From Muricomes sp. (GTDB taxonomy: Bacteria > Bacillota > Clostridia > Lachnospirales > Lachnospiraceae), in NCBI GenBank assembly GCA_020024675.1, contig JAHHTM010000004.1, positions 1-27,073 of the forward strand: 27,073 nt of DNA, written 5' to 3'. The translations under genes were made by a program, and so were the position numbers. Below, piece by piece: positions 1 through 8,333 of the stretch (within the stretch, counting starts at the first letter, position 1; each line of letters begins with the position of its first letter). The notes under the pieces are model-generated. The model did no database searches. It saw only the letters and a program-made list of their open reading frames with translations, and had not been told where the DNA came from.

Positions 1-275
1 TCTAAAATATCATCTGTTTTGGAAAGCCAGTCGAAAGAAAAATCCTCAAGTGAAGTCAGATGTTTTCTGTTTTTGTAATTATTAAAAAATTCGTTCTTTA
101 AAACAGTGTACATCCAACTTTTCAAATTCCCTGATTCAAAAGAGACCAGGGCTTTTACAAAAGTATTTGCGACGAGATCTTCGGCATCCTCTTGGTTTTT
201 GCAGAGGGAAAGAGCATATAAAAACAGCGGCTGATAGTACAATTCATAAACCTGATTTAGTTCTTTATTATCCAT
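1..275 (-). CDS. ECF-type sigma-70 factor, partial (3' end outside window)
   Basis: Reading the minus strand from ATG at 275 gives an uninterrupted 91-codon N-terminus beginning MDNKELNQVYELYYQPLFLY. The stretch around residues 10-70 has the layout of sigma-70 region 2: a YxxYYxPLFLYALSLCKNQEDAEDLVANTF-like core helix followed by a tryptophan-containing segment (SWMYTVLKNEFFNNYKNRK) typical of ECF sigma factors that bind the -10 element. Region 4 would lie beyond base 1. The start is supported by an AAAGGGGG ribosome binding site just upstream. By family it directs core RNA polymerase to a small regulon; an anti-sigma partner, if any, would be downstream and is not visible. The gene runs divergently from the lysine-riboswitch unit, so nothing links it functionally to that neighbour. 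The family call is firm; the target regulon is unknown. Confidence 0.88.
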   Translation of the reverse strand, partial: MDNKELNQVYELYYQPLFLYALSLCKNQEDAEDLVANTFVKALVSFESGNLKSWMYTVLKNEFFNNYKNRKHLTSLEDFSFDWLSKTDDIL

Positions 276-357
276 TGTTTTCCCCCTTTCACTTATATAA
301 CATTTTACAATAGAAAAAATTACATGAAAATAAAAAAATTTAAAATCCCAAAATTAC

Positions 358-386
358 TTGACATTAAATCAAATTGGTGTTAAAAC
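358..386 (+). promoter_or_regulatory. Promoter of the lysine riboswitch / nhaC transcript
   Basis: A perfect TTGACA -35 (358-363) is followed after 17 bp by TAAAAC (381-386), a 4/6 match to the sigma-A -10. The expected start of transcription, near 392-395, lies about 15 bases before the first riboswitch stem. Bases 276-357 between this promoter and the divergent sigma-factor gene are very AT-rich and show no other clear element. Confidence 0.7.
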
Positions 387-408
387 ATAGGTGTTAAATA
401 TGGGACAT

Positions 409-564
409 GATAGAGGAGCGATTTTTATCAGTATCGTTTGGCTATAGCTTAGGCAGGCTGCCAGATGGAGAAAGGAAAAATCGCCGAAGGAATACATTGC
501 CTAAGTGTATTTCCTGGGACGGCGTAGAATATATGTCGTACTGTCACAATTGTGGAGCGCTATC
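409..564 (+). ncRNA. Lysine riboswitch (L-box) aptamer
   Basis: The leader carries the conserved L-box segments in the right order: GATAGAGGAGCG at the 5' side of P1, the AGGCAGGCTG and GGAGAAAGG segments, CGCCGAAGG, CCTGGGAC, ACTGTCACA, and TGTGGAGCGCTATC at the 3' side of P1. GATAG (409-413) pairs with CTATC (560-564) to close the junction. It is followed by an intrinsic terminator, the expression platform. In the known mechanism lysine stabilises P1 and favours the terminator. Here GCGCT (557-561) in the P1 3' strand can pair with AGCGC (604-608) in the terminator 5' arm, giving a plausible antiterminator when lysine is absent; this pairing is my inference. A 65-codon ORF through this region is a by-product of the RNA sequence. 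Confidence 0.93.
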
Positions 565-597
565 GAAAGACATTACATTTTGTTTAGTTTTTTACAT

Positions 598-636
598 GCC
601 ATGAGCGCGCTTCGAAGGAGTCGTTCATGGCTTTTA
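598..636 (+). terminator. Riboswitch-controlled intrinsic terminator
   Basis: GCCATGAGCG (598-607) pairs with CGTTCATGGC (622-631) over 10 bp with one G-U pair, and is followed by TTTTAT. It lies between the lysine aptamer and the nhaC start, as expected for transcription attenuation in high lysine. Confidence 0.85.
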
Positions 637-676
637 TCATTTCCCAGGAATATACAAGGAAAAGAGAGGATTTGAA

Positions 677-2293
677 ATGAAAAGAGTAACACGCAAATTT
701 ATGTGGACCTTATCTAGTATCATGCTTATGATCGTGTGTTGTCCAACGATTGCATTCGCAGCTGAAGAGGCGGAAGAATATGTACCGGCTTTATATGGAA
801 CTTTTTGGGCACTTATACCACCAGTAGTAGCCATTGTATTGGCACTTATCACAAAGGAAGTATATAGTTCATTGTTTATTGGAATTTTGATCGGTGGTAT
901 ATTTTATTCAGGACTGTCATTTGAAGGAACGATCACACATGTATTCCAGGATGGTATCATTGGTGTACTTTCTGATTCATATAATGTAGGTATTTTGGTA
1001 TTTCTCGTTATTTTAGGTATCATGGTGTGTCTTATGAACAAAGCTGGAGGTTCTGCAGCTTTTGGACGTTGGGCAAGTCAACATATTAAAAGTCGTGTAG
1101 GTGCACAGCTTGCAACGATTGCACTTGGTGTGCTGATTTTTATTGATGACTATTTCAATTGTCTTACGGTAGGAAGCGTTATGCGCCCGGTAACAGATAA
1201 GCATAATGTTTCAAGAGCAAAGCTTGCTTATCTTATTGATTCCACAGCAGCTCCAGTATGTATTATTGCACCGATTTCTTCCTGGGCAGCTGCTGTTACA
1301 GGTTTGGTACCAGGTGAAGATGGATTTTCTGTTTTCATTCATGCAATTCCATATAACTTTTATGCATTGTTGACATTATTTACAATGATCGCAATGGCAG
1401 TTATGCATGTTGAATTCGGATCTATGAGAACACATGAATTAAATGCGATTGCAGGGGATATTTATACAACACCTGACCGACCATATGAAAATTCAGACGA
1501 TCAGGAAGTTTCTTCCAAAGGAAGCGTGATCGATCTAGTATTTCCAATTATCGTACTTATTGTCAGCTGTGTAATTGGAATGATCTACACAGGAGGATTT
1601 TTCTCAGGTGAAAGTTTTGTAACAGCTTTTTCTCAGAGTGACGCTTCAGTAGGACTTGTTCTTGGAAGTTTTATTGCATTTGTTATTACGATTATTTTCT
1701 ACTCTGTAAGAAGAATTTTAAAATTCACGGACTGTATGTCATGTATTCCAGAAGGATTCAAAGCAATGGTTCCAGCAATCCTTATCCTTACACTTGCATG
1801 GACATTAAAAGCCATGACAGATAGCCTTGGAGCAGCACCATTTGTAGCTGGCATTATGAAATCAAGTGCAGAAAGTCTTGTAAGCCTTCTCCCGGCAATT
1901 ATTTTCTTGGTAGGATGTTTCCTGGCATTTGCAACAGGTACATCATGGGGAACATTTGGTATTCTGATTCCAATTGTAGTTGCTGTTTTTGCTGAAACAA
2001 ATGCAGAAATGATGATCATCTCTATTTCAGCATGTATGGCTGGAGCAGTGTGTGGAGATCACTGTTCTCCAATTTCAGATACAACAATCATGGCATCTGC
2101 AGGGGCACAGTGCAACCACGTAAATCACGTTTCTACTCAGCTTCCATATGCGATCATGGTAGCGTCCGTTTCTTTTGTAACGTATATTATTGCTGGATTC
2201 GTACGTAAAGCATACATAGCACTTCCGATAGGAATCGTATTGATGATAGGTGTACTTTGCTTTGTAAAGAAGAAAAATGGGAAGACAGAATAA
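677..2293 (+). CDS. NhaC-family Na+/H+ antiporter, probable lysine transporter (LysW-like)
   Basis: A 538-residue polytopic membrane protein of the NhaC/ion-transporter superfamily. Recognisable stretches include PPVVAIVLALITKEVYSSLF near residue 52, LGVLIFIDDYFNCLTVGSVMRP near 155, and FATGTSWGTFGILIPI followed by GAVCGDHCSPISDTTIMAS in the C-terminal half, all characteristic of this family. Comparative work on L-box regulons (Rodionov and co-workers) placed NhaC-type genes behind lysine riboswitches and named the group LysW, a predicted lysine transporter. The riboswitch immediately upstream therefore favours lysine, rather than simple sodium/proton exchange, as the substrate. The first 29 residues look like a cleavable signal peptide: basic MKRVTRK, a hydrophobic core, and an AFA-A site around residues 26-29. 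The start is supported by an AGAGAGGA ribosome binding site. The gene is monocistronic, ending in a strong hairpin. Confidence 0.88.
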   Translation: MKRVTRKFMWTLSSIMLMIVCCPTIAFAAEEAEEYVPALYGTFWALIPPVVAIVLALITKEVYSSLFIGILIGGIFYSGLSFEGTITHVFQDGIIGVLSDSYNVGILVFLVILGIMVCLMNKAGGSAAFGRWASQHIKSRVGAQLATIALGVLIFIDDYFNCLTVGSVMRPVTDKHNVSRAKLAYLIDSTAAPVCIIAPISSWAAAVTGLVPGEDGFSVFIHAIPYNFYALLTLFTMIAMAVMHVEFGSMRTHELNAIAGDIYTTPDRPYENSDDQEVSSKGSVIDLVFPIIVLIVSCVIGMIYTGGFFSGESFVTAFSQSDASVGLVLGSFIAFVITIIFYSVRRILKFTDCMSCIPEGFKAMVPAILILTLAWTLKAMTDSLGAAPFVAGIMKSSAESLVSLLPAIIFLVGCFLAFATGTSWGTFGILIPIVVAVFAETNAEMMIISISACMAGAVCGDHCSPISDTTIMASAGAQCNHVNHVSTQLPYAIMVASVSFVTYIIAGFVRKAYIALPIGIVLMIGVLCFVKKKNGKTE

Positions 2294-2294
2294 T

Positions 2295-2326
2295 AAAAAA
2301 AACACCTGGTAGCAGGTGTTTTTTTT
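2295..2326. terminator. Bidirectional intrinsic terminator between nhaC and the AraC regulator
   Basis: AACACCTG (2301-2308) and CAGGTGTT (2313-2320) form an 8-bp stem with a GTAG loop. A T run follows on the plus strand, and the A run at 2295-2302 provides a T run on the minus strand. It sits between two convergent genes; the minus-strand stop codon at 2325-2327 touches its edge. Confidence 0.9.
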
Positions 2327-3185
2327 ATGTATTTTTTGGATCATTTCCAAATTTCATAAAGTTTTTCCTATATTCGGAGGGACTGACACCGATATAGTCT
2401 TTAAAAACTTTTGTGAAATATGGTGAATGTTGAAAACCAACAGCATATCCAATATCTGTAATGCTAAGAGAACTTTTTCTTAAAAGAACACATGCTTTAT
2501 CCAGTCGGTAATGCTGAAGATATTGACTGGGACTTATGCCCATATATTTTTGGAACAATTTAAATACATAGGTCCGGTCAATATTGTTGCTTTCAGCAAT
2601 ATCAGATACAGATATATCGTTGAAATAATTTTTATGGATATAATTTAAAATCTTGTGAAAATAAGTTTCTCCGGGACTTAAGTGATCGAGCTTGGAATTT
2701 CGAATATTGTTTTGAATATAGTCTAAAAGATATAAAACGCTTCCTAGAGCCATAAGTCCTTGCCCTTTTTGAAGGTCAAGATAAATTTTTTCAAACAAAC
2801 GGTCTAAATTAGAATCCATGTTATGATGAATAATATAATTTTCCGGAGATAACCCACATAAGGACAGTATTTTTTTTACATTGCTTCCACGCAGACCAAT
2901 CCAACGGTAACTCCATGGGTGATCTGAATCTGGATAGTACTTATTTCGTGTGTGTGGAGGAATCATAAATATATCCCCGGCTTTAATATGATTCTGCTTG
3001 TCTAATATCTGAAAGTAACCTTCTCCTGCAATACAATAGTGAATGACCCAGTAGTCGATAGGAACAAATTCAAAAGGTTTTGTAGGCTTACATTCTTCAT
3101 ATCCGCATTCGTATAGATGAAAATCGTTACTTATAGGTGTGCTGTTAAATAGTACACCAGTGTCATCTTCGAAAACTCTTCCCAT
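2325..3185 (-). CDS. AraC-family transcriptional regulator with cupin sensor domain
   Basis: A 286-residue protein with an N-terminal cupin-like ligand-binding half (about residues 20-150, including VIHYCIAGEGYFQILDKQ and AGDIFMIPPHTRNKYYPD) and a C-terminal AraC/XylS double helix-turn-helix (about 180-275). The second HTH carries the family signature ITDIGYAVGFQHSPYFTKVF-KDYIGVSPSEYRK. The ATG at 3185 has an AAGGAG ribosome binding site. It is transcribed divergently from the APC permease/beta-galactosidase unit, and the gap carries repeated TCAACA motifs, so it most likely activates that unit in response to a sugar-like ligand and may repress itself. In relatives, regulators of this build control glycoside use (RhaS/MsmR/RafR-like). 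The actual inducer cannot be read from sequence. Confidence 0.92.
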   Translation of the reverse strand: MGRVFEDDTGVLFNSTPISNDFHLYECGYEECKPTKPFEFVPIDYWVIHYCIAGEGYFQILDKQNHIKAGDIFMIPPHTRNKYYPDSDHPWSYRWIGLRGSNVKKILSLCGLSPENYIIHHNMDSNLDRLFEKIYLDLQKGQGLMALGSVLYLLDYIQNNIRNSKLDHLSPGETYFHKILNYIHKNYFNDISVSDIAESNNIDRTYVFKLFQKYMGISPSQYLQHYRLDKACVLLRKSSLSITDIGYAVGFQHSPYFTKVFKDYIGVSPSEYRKNFMKFGNDPKNT

Positions 3186-3246
3186 AAAAATCTCCTTAAT
3201 AAAATCATAAAAATAGTAAAAAGTGTGTAATATATTTCATATGTTT

Positions 3247-3275
3247 AGTATATTCCGAAAGGATAATGTAGTCAA
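3247..3275 (-). promoter_or_regulatory. Sigma-A promoter of the AraC-family regulator
   Basis: On the minus strand TTGACT (complement of 3270-3275) is separated by exactly 17 bp from TATACT (complement of 3247-3252). This near-consensus promoter lies about 60 bp upstream of the regulator start codon at 3185. The -35 hexamer overlaps a TCAACA operator-like motif (3272-3277). Confidence 0.75.
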
Positions 3276-3409
3276 CATATATATAAGTACTCAACAAAAC
3301 TAAAAGAGGTTGGAAGGAAGAAATACTTAAAACATATAAATAAAATCTGAATTTGCACAATATAATAGTAGTAAATGGTAAGAAAATGAATATTGGACAG
3401 ATAAAAAAA

Positions 3410-3442
3410 TTCAACATAAATATAAAACACTTCAACATAGAT
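3410..3442 (+). promoter_or_regulatory. Probable AraC operator: direct repeat TTCAACATAnAT x2
   Basis: TTCAACATAAAT (3410-3421) and TTCAACATAGAT (3431-3442) are near-identical direct repeats with 21-bp start-to-start spacing, two turns of the helix, as is usual for AraC-family half sites. The downstream copy ends 3 bp before the position of the missing -35 hexamer. Two further TCAACA copies at 3272-3277 and 3291-3296 lie about 139 bp upstream. The assignment to the neighbouring regulator is inference from position and spacing. Confidence 0.6.
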
Positions 3443-3464
3443 GAAAGAAATTGGATTTTTGGAA

Positions 3465-3473
3465 TGCTATAAT
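3465..3473 (+). promoter_or_regulatory. Extended -10 promoter of the permease-lacZ unit, weak -35
   Basis: TGCTATAAT (3465-3473) is a perfect extended -10 element. The hexamer 17 bp upstream (3445-3450, AAGAAA) does not resemble TTGACA. A good -10 lacking a -35, with a direct repeat abutting the -35 position, is the arrangement expected of an activator-dependent promoter. Apart from this, the operator-like repeats and the divergent promoter, I see nothing else in the 387-bp gap 3186-3572 beyond AT-rich DNA. Confidence 0.65.
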
Positions 3474-3572
3474 TAGGTTACAAAAGCAGATGCGCAAAGG
3501 CTTAGACGAGTAACATTAAAAACAGGTTCCTGTTTCTGGGATGAAAACAGGTAAAGAAAAGGAGAATTATTC

Positions 3573-5075
3573 ATGGAAAAAACAAATTCAAGAGAAAGGC
3601 TGGGGGTTGCTTCTCTGGTAATGATGACTTTTTCAGCAGTATTTGCATTTCCGAGTATTATCAATAACAGTATTGAGATTGGACTTGCTACGATTCCTGC
3701 ATATATATTTGCTACGATCTTTTATTTCCTTCCGTTCATTCTTATGATTGCGGAATTTGCATCAGCAAACTCAGACAAAGAATCAGGAGTGCATAGCTGG
3801 TTAGAATGTGTTCTTGGTCCAAAATGGGCTTTCTTAGGAGCATGGTCTTACTTCTTTGTAAACTTATTCTTTTTTGTTTCATTACTTCCCAATACATTGA
3901 TCTTTGGATCTTATACATTCCTTGGGAGGAATGCATTTGAAGGACCGAATGGAACAAAGATTATAGCACTTCTTTCCATAATATTATTCTGGCTTATGAC
4001 TTACGTTTGTATCAAAGGAGTGGGCTGGATCTCAAAAGTAACAGATATTGCGGGAGCTGCCAGATTTATTATGGGTATCATATTTATCCTCTTTGCCTTT
4101 ATTCTTGTGGCAGGATTAAAAGAGGCACCGGCACAGGAATTTACAATGGAAACTGTTATGCCAAAATTTAATTGGACATTCTTCATGGTTATGGCATGGG
4201 TGTTACAGGCAGTAGGCGGTGGAGAAAGTATCGGTGTATATATTAAAGACATCAAAGGTGGAAATAAAACATTTGTTAAGACAATGGTTATTTCAACAAT
4301 CGTGATTGGTGTTATGTACGTATTGGGTGCCGTTTCTGTAGGTATTGCAGTACCTCATGAAATGATCGCCGGAAATTATTCAAATGCTATTTTTGTTGTA
4401 TTCGAAGAATTGTTAATGAAATTTGGTATTCCAACAAGTGTTACAGTGCGTCTTGTAGGACTGATCTTATTTTTAGGGGGACTTGGATCACTTGCACTTT
4501 GGACCGCTGCTCCAGTTAAAATCTTTTTCTCAGAAATTCCAGAAGGAGTATTTGGGAAATGGCTTGTTAAGACAAATCATGAAGGAAACCCGACAAACGC
4601 TCTCCTTGTACAGGGAATCGTTGTTACAATTCTTGTAGCAATTCCGGCACTTGGAATTGGAAATATGGACAGCTTCCTTCAGATGCTTCTTAACATGACA
4701 GCGGCAACATCTTTACTTCCGGTACTATTCCTTGTGATAGCATACATTGGACTTCGTCTTAAAAAAGATGACATGCCTCGTGATTACAAATTTGGTAATA
4801 GAATAGTTGGACTTATTGCAGGATTCTTCCTTCTGGCAGTATTCGCATTTGTGTTCTTTATGTCAACAGTTCCAGATCCGGCACTTATGAAGCAGGCATT
4901 AAATGGAACATTACCAGCAGGCGCAGCAAATCCATTTGGAAGTCTTATATATAATGTATTAGGTGTTGTTATCTTCGTAGGTATTGCATGGCTTGCATGG
5001 ATCCGCTATGAGAAAAAAACAATCCGAAAAACAAATGATTTTAAAATCGAAAATAATAAAAATATGGAGGTTTAA
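3573..5075 (+). CDS. APC-superfamily permease, GadC/YjeM-like
   Basis: A 500-residue membrane protein with about 12 hydrophobic segments. The opening (ERLGVASLVMMTFSAVFAFPSIINNSIEIGLATIPAYIF), the FYFLPFILMIAEFASA segment and SGVHSWLECVLGPKWAFLG resemble E. coli YjeM and the glutamate/GABA antiporter branch (GadC) of the amino acid-polyamine-organocation superfamily. The start has an AAGGAG ribosome binding site. It is followed after only 3 bases by a GH2 beta-galactosidase and lies under an AraC-type regulator, an unusual pairing: galactoside loci normally use a GPH, MFS, ABC or PTS transporter. This suggests either an amino-acid-linked galactoside as substrate or mere co-regulation; neither is shown. 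The superfamily call is firm and the substrate unknown. Confidence 0.85.
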   Translation: MEKTNSRERLGVASLVMMTFSAVFAFPSIINNSIEIGLATIPAYIFATIFYFLPFILMIAEFASANSDKESGVHSWLECVLGPKWAFLGAWSYFFVNLFFFVSLLPNTLIFGSYTFLGRNAFEGPNGTKIIALLSIILFWLMTYVCIKGVGWISKVTDIAGAARFIMGIIFILFAFILVAGLKEAPAQEFTMETVMPKFNWTFFMVMAWVLQAVGGGESIGVYIKDIKGGNKTFVKTMVISTIVIGVMYVLGAVSVGIAVPHEMIAGNYSNAIFVVFEELLMKFGIPTSVTVRLVGLILFLGGLGSLALWTAAPVKIFFSEIPEGVFGKWLVKTNHEGNPTNALLVQGIVVTILVAIPALGIGNMDSFLQMLLNMTAATSLLPVLFLVIAYIGLRLKKDDMPRDYKFGNRIVGLIAGFFLLAVFAFVFFMSTVPDPALMKQALNGTLPAGAANPFGSLIYNVLGVVIFVGIAWLAWIRYEKKTIRKTNDFKIENNKNMEV

Positions 5076-5078
5076 AAT

Positions 5079-8000
5079 ATGAAAGTTTGGGAGAATCATC
5101 AGGTAGATGGAATCAATAGAATGCCTTCAAGAGCACATTTTTTGACATTTCCTTCTATGGAAAAGGCAGTTTTAAATGATAATAGATATACACATGCTTT
5201 CAAAAATTTAAATGGTGTATGGAAATTCTTATTCCTGGATGCACCAGAATACAGTCCAGAGGGATTTTATGCAAGTGATTTTGATACGGAAGCAATGGAT
5301 GATATTACAGTTCCTGGTAACTGGCAGCTTCAGGGCTATGGTAAAATGCACTACTCAGATTTGTGGTACAATTTCCCGATCAATCCACCATACGTGCCAA
5401 CAGAAAATCCAACAGGTATTTACAAACGCACATTTTATATTGAGGAATCTTTTAGAGATAAACAGATTATATTAAGATTCTGCGGTGTTGATTCGGCTTA
5501 CCATGTATGGGTAAATGGGCAGGAAGTAGGCTATAGCAAAGGTGCAAGAAATGAAGCGGAATTTGATATTACACAGATTGCAAAAGTTGGCCAGACCAAT
5601 GATGTAACCGTACGTGTATACCAGTGGTCAGACGGAACATATCTTGAAGATCAAGATATGTGGTGGGAAAGTGGTATTTATCGAGATGTAGAACTTCTTG
5701 GTGTGCCAAAAGATGGAATCAATGATTTCAAAGTAGTGGCAGATTTAGATGATGCGTATGTAAATGGTCTTCTCCATGTAGAAACAAAACTGCGTTCAGA
5801 AGCTACTGTGAATATTAAATTTGAACTCCATGATGTTTTGGGAAATGTTGTATTTGAAGAGACAAAGACAGGAAACGAAACAGTAAGTATCGATGCAGTG
5901 ATTGAAAACGTTGAGCATTGGACAGCTGAGACACCATACCTTTACAAATTGTATATGACAGTTGTAAAAGATGGAGAAGTAATTGAGGTAATCCCACAGA
6001 ACGTAGGGTTTAGAAATATCCGTCTTAATGGCGATACATTTCTTGTAAATGGTGTGGCTATTAAATTCAAAGGAATGAATCGTCACGATTACAATCCAAA
6101 AAATGGACGTGTTGTTGCAAAAGAAGAGATGGAAAAAGATATCAAACTCATGAAACAGTTTAATGTGAATGCAATCCGTACCTGTCATTATCCGGATTCC
6201 TATTATCTGTATGATCTTTGTGATGAGTATGGAATGTATATGATTGATGAGACAGATCTTGAATGCCACGGATTCGAACTCACAGGAAATTATGCATGGA
6301 TTTCCGATGATCCAACATGGGAAGTTGCCTATGTATCTCGTATGGTGCGTATGATAAATCGAGATAAAAACCATCCATCTATTCTGATGTGGTCTCTTGG
6401 TAATGAATCTGCTTCTGGATGCAACTTCTTCAAAATGACAGAAATTGCACATCAGATGGATCCAACTCGTCTTGTTCACTATGAAGGTGATTTTGATATG
6501 GAATATGCGGATGTATATTCTACTATGTATACATGGCTTGAAAATCCTACAAAATCATTTTTAATGAAAGATGTCATTGAAAATAGTAAGCATCCACATC
6601 TTCTTTGCGAATACTGTCATGCAATGGGAAATGGACCAGGAAATCTTAAAGAATATCAAGACCTCTTCTATGCACATGACAAGCTTCAGGGTGGATTTAT
6701 CTGGGAATGGTTTGATCATGGTATCGAATCTTATACAGAAGACGGTGAAAAATACTATCGTTATGGTGGCGACTTTGGTGACGATCCATCTAACAAGGAT
6801 TTCTGTATTGATGGTATGTTGATGCCAGACCGTACTCCTTCACCAGGACTTTTCGAATATAAAAAAGTTGCAGAGCCTATTACTACAACAGCTGTAGACT
6901 TAGAAGAAGGAACAATCAAACTTATCAGCAGATATGATTTCGCTGATTTAAATCAGTTCCGACTTGTTTACAATGTTATGGAAGATGACATGATAATTCA
7001 ACAGGGAAGTTTTGATCTCCCGTCTATTCCTGCAAGAGCTGAAAAACAGATTACAGTTCCATATGAGCTTTCTAAGATTCAGGCGAAATCAGGAGCAGAA
7101 TATTATGTAAATATTTCGTATCAGTTAAAGAATCATACAAGATACGCTCCGGCAGGACATGAACTTGCTACAGCACAGTTTAAACTTCCGATTTACAAAG
7201 AGGGAATCGAAGTAACTCCGGAAGGCATATTAAAAGTAACAAAAGACCATACATTACTTCATGCAGAAGGAGCAAACTTCTATGTAGATTTTGATCTTGT
7301 TCGTGGAAATATTGTAAGTATCGTAAGAGACGGTATGCAGGTGATGAGCAAAGGACCACGATTCACATTATGGAGAGCTCCAATCAGTAATGATATGGAA
7401 ATCATTGATCAGATGAAGAAAGTATACTTCTTACATCTTGAACATGAAGTTGTTATGGGAATCGACTATAAAGAAGAGAATAACTTCCTTACAGTAAAAG
7501 TTAATACGATCAACAGCACAACAAACAGTGCATGGCATTTTAAGATCACATATACGTATGTTGTATGTCCATCCGGCGATGTACTTATCGATATTTCAGG
7601 TGAGCCTGGAGGTAAAATGGGAGATACAGGAGCGACAATATCTGCAAATGGATCTTCTGCTAATATGGCGATGGGTGGAGCACTTGGATGTGCACCGGAT
7701 ATGTTCCCACGACTTGGTGTAACAATGCACTTAGATAAATCTATGGATCAGGTACGTTACTTTGGAATGGGACCTGGTGAAAATTATGCAGATTCAAAAG
7801 AAGCAGGTATGATGGGCGTTTATGAAAATACAGTGGATGGACTTTTTACAAACTATATTGTGCCACAGGCAAATGGAAATCATATGGATTGTAAATGGGT
7901 ATCTTTAACAAATGACAGAGGTATGGGAATTGTTGCATCTACAGAAGACAGTTTCAACTTCAGTGCCTCATGGTATGAAGAAAAAGATCTTGACGATGCA

Positions 8001-8216
8001 AAACACACTTGTGATCTTGTAAAACGTGATTATGTTGTATTCAACGTAGACTACAAACAGAATGCACTTGGCTCTTATTCTTGTGGACAGTGGCAGCTGG
8101 ATAAATATCGTGCTAAATTTGAGCCATTTAAACTTTCATTCAGAGTTACACCATTTAATAATAAAGAGACAGAAGACAAACACGTTGCCCATGAAAGAAT
8201 AAGAATAACAAAATAA
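5079..8216 (+). CDS. lacZ: Beta-galactosidase, glycoside hydrolase family 2
   Basis: A 1045-residue protein of standard LacZ length. Domains in order: GH2 sugar-binding jelly roll (about 40-215), immunoglobulin-like GH2 domain (about 218-315), TIM barrel (about 317-600), a linker beta domain (about 610-715), and the C-terminal beta-galactosidase small-chain domain (about 735-1035). Family motifs are intact: NRHDYNP at 334, the acid/base glutamate in WSLGNES (Glu443) and the nucleophile in LLCEYCHAMGNG (Glu511). By family it hydrolyses terminal beta-D-galactosides such as lactose in the cytoplasm; no signal peptide is present. The ATG at 5079 has a GGAGG site about 10 bases upstream, overlapping the end of the permease gene, so both are surely one transcript. 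Expression probably depends on the divergent AraC-type regulator. The true substrate may differ from lactose given the transporter beside it. Confidence 0.95.
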   Translation: MKVWENHQVDGINRMPSRAHFLTFPSMEKAVLNDNRYTHAFKNLNGVWKFLFLDAPEYSPEGFYASDFDTEAMDDITVPGNWQLQGYGKMHYSDLWYNFPINPPYVPTENPTGIYKRTFYIEESFRDKQIILRFCGVDSAYHVWVNGQEVGYSKGARNEAEFDITQIAKVGQTNDVTVRVYQWSDGTYLEDQDMWWESGIYRDVELLGVPKDGINDFKVVADLDDAYVNGLLHVETKLRSEATVNIKFELHDVLGNVVFEETKTGNETVSIDAVIENVEHWTAETPYLYKLYMTVVKDGEVIEVIPQNVGFRNIRLNGDTFLVNGVAIKFKGMNRHDYNPKNGRVVAKEEMEKDIKLMKQFNVNAIRTCHYPDSYYLYDLCDEYGMYMIDETDLECHGFELTGNYAWISDDPTWEVAYVSRMVRMINRDKNHPSILMWSLGNESASGCNFFKMTEIAHQMDPTRLVHYEGDFDMEYADVYSTMYTWLENPTKSFLMKDVIENSKHPHLLCEYCHAMGNGPGNLKEYQDLFYAHDKLQGGFIWEWFDHGIESYTEDGEKYYRYGGDFGDDPSNKDFCIDGMLMPDRTPSPGLFEYKKVAEPITTTAVDLEEGTIKLISRYDFADLNQFRLVYNVMEDDMIIQQGSFDLPSIPARAEKQITVPYELSKIQAKSGAEYYVNISYQLKNHTRYAPAGHELATAQFKLPIYKEGIEVTPEGILKVTKDHTLLHAEGANFYVDFDLVRGNIVSIVRDGMQVMSKGPRFTLWRAPISNDMEIIDQMKKVYFLHLEHEVVMGIDYKEENNFLTVKVNTINSTTNSAWHFKITYTYVVCPSGDVLIDISGEPGGKMGDTGATISANGSSANMAMGGALGCAPDMFPRLGVTMHLDKSMDQVRYFGMGPGENYADSKEAGMMGVYENTVDGLFTNYIVPQANGNHMDCKWVSLTNDRGMGIVASTEDSFNFSASWYEEKDLDDAKHTCDLVKRDYVVFNVDYKQNALGSYSCGQWQLDKYRAKFEPFKLSFRVTPFNNKETEDKHVAHERIRITK

Positions 8217-8274
8217 AATAAAAAACTGAAGATAATTTGTTATCCCCCTTCCTACAGAATTATTTTCCTTTTGT

Positions 8275-8325
8275 AAAAAGGCAGGAATCCTATTGAAACA
8301 ATAGGTTCCGGCCTTTTTGTTTTTC
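8275..8325 (+). terminator. Terminator downstream of lacZ
   Basis: CCTATTG (8289-8295) pairs with CAATAGG, extended by GGAA/TTCC and an outer AAAAAGG/CCTTTTT stem with small interruptions, followed by TTTTTGTTTTT. The A-rich left side suggests it may act in both directions. Confidence 0.8.
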
Positions 8326-8333
8326 TGTGTAGT

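Noticed and set aside
407..604. A 65-codon open reading frame
   Set aside because: It coincides with the lysine riboswitch and terminator; the conserved RNA motifs explain the sequence and there is no ribosome binding site.
5796..6479. A 227-codon frame antisense to lacZ
   Set aside because: Low-complexity Ile/His/Phe/Cys-rich translation typical of an antisense shadow; lacZ is intact and explains the region.
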